From: Astropecten irregularis
Lineage: Eukaryota > Echinodermata > Asteroidea > Paxillosida > Astropectinidae
DNA length: 64,000 nt
Assembly (NCBI GenBank): GCA_963971285.1
Contig: OZ020254.1
Location: 16,398,932-16,462,931 of the forward strand
Direction: 5' to 3'
Below are positions 33,445 to 64,000 of this stretch, one piece after another. The translations under genes and the position numbers were made by a program. The first letter of the stretch is position 1, and each line of letters begins with the position of its first letter. The notes below the pieces were generated by a model, which was given only the letters and a program-made list of their open reading frames with translations, was not told where the DNA came from and did not search any database.

Positions 33445-34374
33445 GGCAAGATGTGTGTGCGGAATCATTTCACAAGTCGCTCCAAGCCAATCTTGCTACG
33501 TACCAGTCGGGTGTATCATCGTGGCGAAAGATCGTTAACCTGGACCAATGAGAGTGTGAATTCCTTGCTTGATAGAAACATCTATGCTACCACCATAGAC
33601 GTGTAAATTATAATGGAGTCCAATCTATGTGGTCGAAGCAATATTTGACTGCATGAGTTGCATTATATATTCAATCTGTCACTGCATGAGCTTCATTATC
33701 GTTAAATTTCAAGACGTACACCGAAGAGCACATCATACATCGAACACTTACACATCATATGCTGCGTGTAGAATCGTGACCGAGCCTCGGGCCGTATAAC
33801 TGCCTATAGGTCCGTACTTGAACACCGCGTCAACGTTAATAACTGCCTTGGCAAATGAAACACTGACGGAGTATATCAATACAAAAACGCACACAGAATA
33901 GACATACCTCTGCAAAGAAGGTCAGTGCGTGTTATCCATCTCCGTATAATTAAATTACGCCTTCTACCGATACCTAACGCGATTTCGCCCACTGCGCAAT
34001 TATATTTTCAGTCAAATGATCATACACGCTAACCGACTGTCAGACTAACACGCACTTGGGCTCGGGGGGAATTTTTACGCTGGTTGTGCAATGTCTTCAA
34101 ATGGAGCCCAACTATTGAGACATGGTTTGCTGTCATGGCAACCTACAAGAAACAGCGCGAGCAACGTGATGTCTATTAATGGTCGTACATGTATTCCTTT
34201 CAATTTGGGACCCGTGTGCATAATTATGCAAGCTATTTTTATGATTGCAAGGCTGGCTTGGCGGCATTATGCACGGTCGAGGCGGAAATGTATTCACATT
34301 TGATCTCGCGATAACAGAAACACAAGGATTATGATTGAAAAAGGTGAAAATTGTTAAAAAAGGTGAAAATGGTT
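33445..34374. other. upstream region of the membrane-protein gene; no further gene seen
   Basis: The promoter should lie here, but I see no clear TATA box or initiator. No repeat family was recognised. The heptamer satellite begins at its right end. Confidence 0.4.
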
Positions 34375-37300
34375 TAAAAGATGAAAGATGGAATATGAAA
34401 GATGAAAGATGAAAGATGAATGATGAATGATGAAAGATGAAAGATGAAAGATGAAAGATGAAAGATGAAAGATGAAAGATGAAAGATGAAAGATGAAAGA
34501 TGAAAGATGAAAGATGAAAGATGAAAGATGAAAGACGAAAGATGATAGATGCAATATGAAAGATGAAAGATGAGAGATGAAAGATGAAAGATGAAAGATG
34601 AAAGATGAAAGATGAAAGATGAAAGATGAAAGATGAAAGATGAAAGATGAAAGATGAAAGATGAAAGATGAAAGATGAAAGATGAAAGATGAAAGATGAA
34701 AGTTGAAAGATGAAAGATGAAAGATGAAAGATGAAAGATGAAAGATGATAGATGCAATATGAAAGATGAAAGATGAGAGATGAAAGATGAAAGATGAAAG
34801 ATGAAAGATGAAAGATGAAAGATGAAAGATGAAAGATGAAAGATGAAAGATGAAAGATGAAAGATGAAAGATGAAAGATGAAAGATGATAGATGCAATAT
34901 GAAAGATGAAAGATGAAAGATGAAAGATGAGAGATGAAAGATGAAAGATGAAAGATGAAAGATGAAAGATGAAAGATGAAAGATGATAGATGCAATATGA
35001 AAGATGAAAGATGAAAGATGAAAGATGAAAGATGAAAGATGAGAGATGAAAGATGAAAGATGAAAGATGAAAGATGAAAGATGAGAGATGAAAGATGAAA
35101 TATGAAAGATGAAAGATGAGAGATGAAAGATGAAAGATGAAAGATGAAAGATGAAAGATGAGAGATGAGAGATGAAAGATGAAAGATGAAAGATGAAAGA
35201 TGCAATATGAAAGATAAAAGATGATAGATGCAATATGAAAGATAAAAGATGATAGATGCGAGATGAAAGATGAAAGATGAAAGATGAAAGATGAAAGATG
35301 AAAGATGAAAGATGAAAGATGAAAGATGAAAGATGAAAGATGAAAGATGAAAGATGAAAGATGAAAGATGAAAGATGAAAGATGAAAGATAAAAGATGAT
35401 AGATGCAATATGAAAGATAAAAGATGAAAGATGAAAGATGAAAGATGAAAGATGAAAGATGAAAGATGAAAGATGAAAGATGAAAGATGAAAGATGAAAG
35501 ATGAAAGATGAAAGATGAAAGATGAAAGATGAAAGATGATAGATGCAATATGAAAGATGAAAGATGAAAGATGAAAGATGAAAGATGAAAGATGAGAGAT
35601 GAAAGATGAAAGATGAAAGATGAAAGATGAAAGATGAGAGATGAAAGATGAAAGATGAAAGATGAAAGATGAAAGATGCAATATGAAATACGACAGATGA
35701 AAGATGAAAGATGAAAGATGAAAGATGCAATATGAAAGATAAAAGATGATAGATGCAATATGAAAGATAAAAGATGATAGATGCAATATGAAAGATGAAA
35801 GATGCAATATGAAAGATGAAAGATGAAAGATGCAATATGAAAGATGATAGATGAAAGATGAAAGATGATAGATGAAAGATGATAGATGATAGATGAAAGA
35901 TGAAAGATGAAAGATGAACGATGAAAGATGAAAGATGAAAGATGAAAGATGAAAGATGAAAGATGAAAGATGAAAGATGAAAGATGAAAGATGAAAGATG
36001 AAAGATGAAAGATGAAAGATGAAAGATGAAAGATGGAATATGAAAGATGAAAGATGAAAGATGAAAGATGAAAGATGAAAGATGAAAGATGAAAGATGAT
36101 AGATGAAAGATGAAAGATGAAAGATGGAATATGAAAGATGAAAGATGGAATATGAAAGATGAAAGATGAAAGATGAAAGATGAAAGATGAAAGATGGAAT
36201 ATGAAAGATGAAAGATGAAAGATAAAAGATGAAAGATGAAAGATGAAAGATGAAAGATGAAAGATGGAATATAAAAGATGAAAGATGAAAGATGAAAGAT
36301 GAAAGATGAAAGATGAAAGATGAAAGATGGAATATGAAAGATGAAAGATGAAAGATGAAAGATGAAAGATGAAAGATGGAATATGAAAGATGAAAGATGA
36401 AAGATGAAAGATGAAAGATGAAAGATGATAGATGAAAGATGAAAGATGGAATATGAAAGATGAAAGATGAAAGATGAAAGATGAAAGATGAAAGATGAAA
36501 GATGATAGATGAAAGATGAAAGATGAAAGATGAAAGATGAAAGATGAAAGATGAAAGATGAAAGATGAAAGATGAAAGATGAAAGATGAAAGATGAAAGA
36601 TGGAATATGAAAGGTGAAAGATGAAAGATGAAAGATGAAAGATGAAAGATGGAATATGAAAGATGAAAGATGAAAGATGAAAGATGATAGATGAAAGATG
36701 AAAGATGAAAGATGAAAGATAAAAGATGAAAGATGAAAGATGAAAGATGAAAGATGAAAGATGAAAGATGAAAGATGAAAGATGAAAGATGAAAGATGAA
36801 AGATGAAAGATGCAATATGAAAGATAAAAGATGATAGATGCAATATGAAAGATGAAAGATGATAGATGCAATATGAAAGATGAAAGATGAAATATGAAAG
36901 ATGAAAGATGAAAGATGAAAGATGAAAGATGAAAGATAAAAGATGAAAGATGAAAGATGAAAGATGATAGATGATAGATGCAATATGAAAGATGAAAGAT
37001 GAAAGATGAAAGATGAAAGATGAAAGATGAAAGACGAAAGATGAAAGATGAAAGATGATAGATGCAATATGAAAGATGAAAGATGATAGATGCAATATGA
37101 AAGATGAAAGATGAAAGATGCAATATGAAAGATGATAGATGAAAGATGAAAGATGATAGATGAAAGATGAAAGATGAAAGATGAAAGATGAACGATGAAA
37201 GATGAAAGATGAAAGATGAAAGATGAAAGATGAAAGATGAAAGATGAAAGATGAAAGATTAAAGATTAAATAATGAAAGATGATAGATGAAAGATGAAAG

Positions 37301-38787
37301 ATGAAAGATGAAAGATGATAGATGAAAGATGAAAGATGAAAGATGAAAGATGACAGATGAAAGATGAGAGATGAAAGATGAAAGATGAAAGATGACAGAT
37401 GAAAGATGATTGATGAAAGATGAAAGATGAAAGATGAAAGATGAAAGATGAAAGATAAAAAATAAAAGATGAAAGATGAAAGATGAAAGATGAAAGATGA
37501 AAGATGAAAGATGAAAGATGAAAGATGAAAGATGAAAGATGAAAGATGAAAGATGAAAGATGAAAGATGAAAGTTGAAAGATGAAAGATGAAAGATGAAA
37601 GATGAAAGATGAAAGATGAAAGATGAAAGATAAAAAATAAAAGATGAAAGATGAAAGATGAAAGATGAAAGATGAAAGATGAAAGATGAAAGATGAAAGA
37701 TGAAAGATGAAAGATGAAAGATGAAAGATGAAAGATGAAAGATGAAAGATGAAAGATGAAAGATGAAAGAATAAAGATGAAAGATGAAAGATGAAAGATG
37801 AAAGATGAAAGATGAAAGATGAAAGATGAAAGATGAAAGATGAAAGATGAAAGATGAAAGATGAAAGATGAAAGATGAAAGATGAAAGATGAAGGATGGA
37901 AGATGAAAGATGCAAGATGAAAGATGAAAGATGAAAGATGAAAGATGAAAGATGAAAGATGAAAGATGCAAGATGAAAGATGAAAGATGAAAGATGAAAG
38001 ATGAAAGATGAAAGATGCAAGATGAAAGATGAAAGTTGAAAGATGCAAGATGCAAGATGCAAGATGCAAGATGCAATATGAAAGATGAAAGATGAAAGAT
38101 GAAAGATGAAAGATGACAGATGAAAGATGAAAGATGATAGATGAAAGATGAAAGATGAAAGATGAAAGATGAAAGATGACAGATGAAAGATGAAAGATGA
38201 AAGATGATAGATGAAAGATGATAGATGATAGATGAAAGATGAAAGATGAAAGATGAAAGATGATAGATGAAAGATGAAAGATGAAAGATGAAAGATGAAA
38301 GATGAAAGATGAAAGATGATAGATGAAAGATGAAAGATGAAAGATGATAGATGAAAGATGATAGATGATAGATGAAAGATGAAAGATGAAAGATGAAAGA
38401 TGATAGATGAAAGATGATAGATGAAAGATGAAAGATGAAAGATGAAAGATGAAAGATGACAGATGAAAGATGAAAGATGATAGATGAAAGATGAAAGATG
38501 AAAGATGAAAGATGAAAGATGACAGATGAAAGATGAAAGATGACAGATGAAAGATGAAAGATGAAAGATGATAGATGAAAGATGAAAGATGAAAGATGAA
38601 AGATGAAAGATGACAGATGAAAGATGAAAGATGAAAGATGAAAGATGAAAGATGAAAGATGAAAGATGACAGATGAAAGATGAAAGATGAAAGATGAAAG
38701 ATGAAAGATGACAGATGAAAGATGATTGATGAAAGATTGAAGATGAAAGATGAAAGATGAAATATGAAAGATGAAAGATGAAAGATT
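34375..38787. repeat. 4.4 kb heptamer satellite (GATGAAA)n
   Basis: More than 600 copies of a 7-bp unit GATGAAA, with the plus strand almost free of C. Variant units (GATGATA, GATGCAATAT, GATGGAATAT, GATGAGA, GATAAAA) recur in blocks, giving higher-order structure. Because 7 is not a multiple of 3, all three minus frames cycle through the same seven residues (HLSSFIF) without stops. The resulting frames of up to 1240 codons have no splice logic or diversity and are not taken as genes. Confidence 0.97.
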
Positions 38788-39107
38788 AAACCATTAATCA
38801 AAGAAGGGTAGCTCATGTGATCGGCTGAAATATCATACTTTTATAAAAGTCATCAAATAACCACAAAGCAATTAAGAATAAAACAAACAAACTTCATTTC
38901 TCTGTTTGCTGTTTTCAAATTTGCTTTTTCAATAATGTTTTTGCGTCGAGCTGATAAGTTGATAATGCAGTGCTATGTGAAGTGATAAGTACCGTTTTCA
39001 CATGTTTTCATTCTTTTATTTTTATGATAAAATTATAACTATATTAATTTCATTCATGCAGGTCACAACGTCTCTTCTTAGAGTTATTATTTGATCAGTA
39101 CATATTT

Positions 39108-39345
39108 TGTTATAATCATCAAAATTAATAACCACAAGGGAAACTGACTGGATTAAATTTAATTCTTTGAAAGGTGAACAAAGAAAAGCTGAATTCGATC
39201 CTGTGAACCCCGGAATACCGTACAGGCGTTTTATACCGACTGAGCTATCCAGTCCTACGTTGGTGGTGTGTAGCCAATTATCATTTCAGATATGCCCAAC
39301 ATTAGCAATATGCTGCAACCTGAGAAACAGTACATGACATGCGCC
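39108..39345 (-). mobile_element. tRNA-derived SINE, diverged
   Basis: Minus-strand head TACCGACTGAGCTATCCAGT region with a decayed B box. It shares ACGTTGGTGGTG and the TGCTGCAACCTGAGAAACAG block with the copy at 14545, plus the tail AACCACAAGGGAAACTGACT. Confidence 0.65.
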
Positions 39346-39764
39346 TTTATAATCAATACAATAATCAAATAACTACAAAGGAAACTGGCTGCATTACATA
39401 GGCCTATTTTTAATTATATTGTGCAATATTCACTGAGCCTATGAAGCAGCTATATATGCAGCATTTAATTAAAGCAAAATTTGGGTGAATAAAGAAAAAC
39501 AGACTGAACTTTCGACATTTATTAAAATGTACGGGACGGGTGTTTAATTTGAGCTTATTATATTCATGTAGTCATCCATAACCCTATTCATGAACGTTGA
39601 TGCATGTGATCAAGTTATAAACATAAAGGGGCTACGTACTGCGGTAGCTCGCCAAGAGACATCACTCAACGGATTCGCAGTATATATAAATTCTCAGGTG
39701 TGGGTAGGCCTATAGCTCTGATAGCAACGATAAAACCCCGATACATCAATGTATAATTCTTTGA

Positions 39765-40136
39765 TTAAAGGTAACATCACACTTTGGTTTTTATCAAAGA
39801 AATACAGTTTCATGGGCACAAATATCAAGGCAGATACAGTAACAGTCATCTGTGAAACTTTCAGTCCCATACGGTGCCCACTTTTTGAGAAATCAGTAAA
39901 AAAAAAAAAACAGCCACAGTATTTCATAAGTCATTTCTCTTTTATTTTTGATCTTTTAAAAGATGAAACAGATTTTCAGTCGCTGTTTTTCTAATTTCTG
40001 GATAAATACACCATTTCAGGCGAAAAAATTTTAACGGTATGTTTCTACCACCACCTTATTCATACCCTGTAAGTTATACGTAAATCTGTGAACATTTCTG
40101 TTTTGGTGTCTTACCAAAGTATGATACTACCTTTAA
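39765..40136 (-). mobile_element. MITE family A copy
   Basis: TTAA at both ends. AGGTAACATCACACTTTGGT at the left, ACCAAAGTATGATACTACCT at the right. An A-run of 12 is in the middle. Confidence 0.85.
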
Positions 40137-40376
40137 AGCAGAGTTTACACTGTCAACATTTTCGGTAACAATCTCGGTAACATGTTGCCCAGGTACCTTG
40201 TTGCTGAAAATGTTGTCAGTGTACACAGAGCAAAACGAGTTGGGTAACATGTCGCAGCAACATCTCGGTAACATATTGGCCAAATGTTGCTAGTGTACAC
40301 AGGGCCCAAAGTCGTGTTGCCCAGGTGTGTTGCCCTAACTGGGCAACATGTTACCGGAAAACTCTGTTTCAGGCAG
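40137..40376. mobile_element. foldback element, TTTACACTGTCAACA ends
   Basis: AGCAGAGTTTACACTGTCAA to ACATGTTACCGGAAAACTCT. Inner GGTAACATGTTGCCC and GGGCAACATGTTACC pair. Its start abuts the TTAA end of the family A copy. Confidence 0.65.
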
Positions 40377-41177
40377 TTTCGTGGCCCCCTTTCTGCTTTA
40401 TCTTACAGAAAAAGTAAATGACATCTTCAAAAGGAACTTGATTACAGGCCTGCAGTTTCATTCTTAAAGAGTGCTCAATAAATCTTACCCATAAGCCGGA
40501 ACCAATTCGCCACATTTGTTTAGCTTAACACAATGTAGCAATATGCATGTATGTTTATAATCACTCCAACTACAGGCCCATAGTCAGGTTATTGTTTAAT
40601 TATTTACTCATTTGGAGGGTTACATAATTATCTTTAATACAAATTCATTATACAGATCTAATGTAATTAATATGACGCCGAATCTTATGTTAGTTTGACT
40701 TATAACTACAACATCTTCAAAAAATAATGATTTTCCGTTAGGGTACCGCTTTAATAACAACAGAACGGATCAACTAGTAAGTTTTTATTTTAAGGGATCA
40801 TTAATGCAAATTTAAGTCATGACAATCTAACATATATTGAGCTGAGTGTTTTTCGATATTATCATTATCCTTATTTAGTCGTGTTTAATCTTGTTTTATT
40901 TTGCAAAAGTAGAGTATGGAAAATGAATATATGTTTATCCATCACATCCTGAACAAATAACTATACAATATAATATGACGAGGTTGATAGCAAATACGTA
41001 ATAATAATTCTAAAATTCATTACAAATGAATGTGCTGCGTTCACTGATCGATCGTGCACTAAGTTGCGGTATTACGATAGAGAAAATAATATTGTTGGGG
41101 TTTTTTTTCGGTGAAGAGGCTTAAACTCATTATAAAGGCTAAATACATGTATATACGATTATGCAACACATCTGACT
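40377..41177. other. AT-rich DNA beyond the 3' end of the modular gene; nothing recognised
   Basis: No gene or repeat family was identified in this stretch. Confidence 0.4.
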
Positions 41178-41188
41178 TTTATTTTATT
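41178..41188 (-). promoter_or_regulatory. polyadenylation signals of the modular D8C gene
   Basis: Two overlapping AATAAA hexamers on the minus strand (41178-41183 and 41183-41188), about 95-100 nt after the stop codon at 41282-41284. Confidence 0.65.
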
Positions 41189-41281
41189 TTACAGCTATAA
41201 AAACACTTCATTGCTTAGCTGATAATATATGATGCTATATGGCAGACTATATGCAAAGCATCCAAGAGTATAATAATGACG

Positions 41282-63649
<22,368 letters not shown>

Positions 63650-63710
63650 CTATGATAACAAAAAGGACCAAATTATTTGAATGACCAAACTGCGGCTGCA
63701 TTCGAAACAC

Positions 63711-63830
63711 AGTTGCCTAGAGCTAGGTCTAGGTCTAGGTCTCGGGTCCATTGCAAATACATTGGAACACGCTGACCTAGACCTAGCCATAGCTCTGGAA
63801 ACCACTTTTGTACACGGCCTTAGCATGAAC
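63711..63830. repeat. dispersed repeat with CTAGAGCTAGGTCTAGGTCT
   Basis: Shared with 52838-52925: the CTAGGTCTAGGTCT run, a TTGCAAATAC / TCGAAATACG step, AGCTCTGGAAxCC and ACACGGCCTTA. The arms CTAGGTCTAGG and CCTAGACCTAG pair. Confidence 0.55.
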
Positions 63831-63835
63831 CGATT

Positions 63836-63905
63836 TTAAAATAGTGCGCCCCCATGCAAGAGTTTTCAACGCGTTGGCCAATCACAATGCGCGGAATCTG
63901 TTAAC
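63836..63905. mobile_element. MITE family G fragment
   Basis: AATAGTGCGCCCCCATGCAA, then AACGCGTTGGCCAATCACAA. Confidence 0.5.
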
Positions 63906-64000
63906 CCGATTTCACAAAGCTTTGCGATCATCGCTAAAGCCCAAATCCATCGCTAAATGGGAATATTTCTACGCAAAGTAGCGATGGATTTTCCATTTAG

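Noticed and set aside
34133-38816. Very long minus-strand open frames (up to 1240 codons) of HLSSFIF repeats
   Set aside because: They are a heptamer satellite. All three frames are open for the same arithmetic reason, and there is no start context, splice structure or sequence diversity.

Overview
This looks like nuclear DNA of an invertebrate deuterostome, most likely an echinoderm or a close relative. The signs are intron-containing genes of animal families (GT-AG introns, class 1-1 exon modules), AT-rich intergenic DNA and a very dense load of short inverted-repeat transposons (MITEs) and SINEs. The species cannot be named from the sequence. There are no bacterial operons, CRISPR arrays or intact retroelement genes, and I saw no virus-like element.

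Four spliced genes could be assembled by hand, with every reading phase agreeing across the splice junctions. (1) 11463-19768, minus: a complete 7-exon lipid phosphate phosphatase (PLPP4/5 type, 271 aa). (2) 22257-24470, plus: a complete 2-exon ADP-ribosylhydrolase of the ARH1/ARH2 clade (357 aa) with degenerate metal-binding motifs. (3) 30083-33444, minus: a small 3-exon single-pass membrane protein (199 aa) that I do not recognise. (4) 41282 to 63649, minus, with its 5' end outside the window: 19 exons of a large, probably secreted protein. In it an eight-cysteine D8C module (as in uromodulin, GP2 and OIT3) alternates with an unnamed module of about 200 residues in a seven-exon cassette. The first bases may also hold the last exon of a plus-strand gene (1-176, weak).

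Most of the rest is repeats. Three MITE families (A, B, C) are bounded by TTAA and share internal blocks; about 30 copies lie across the window, some nested, one chimeric between families and split by a 1.35 kb hAT element with an 8-bp target duplication. Other foldback families (called D to P here), tRNA-derived SINEs and LINE scraps fill the introns. Tandem arrays include a 4.4 kb heptamer satellite (34375-38787), three 16-bp CGTACG-containing arrays (20195-21566), a 17-bp array (13130-13310), a hexamer array (46766-47000) and a 40-bp array (59560-60306).

Layout: 1-11 kb repeats only; 11-20 kb PLPP gene; 20-21.6 kb minisatellites; 22-24.5 kb ADP-ribosylhydrolase gene; 24.5-30 kb repeats; 30-33.5 kb membrane-protein gene; 34.4-38.8 kb satellite; 39-41 kb repeats; 41.3-64 kb modular gene with MITE-filled introns. 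The genes show no common pathway.
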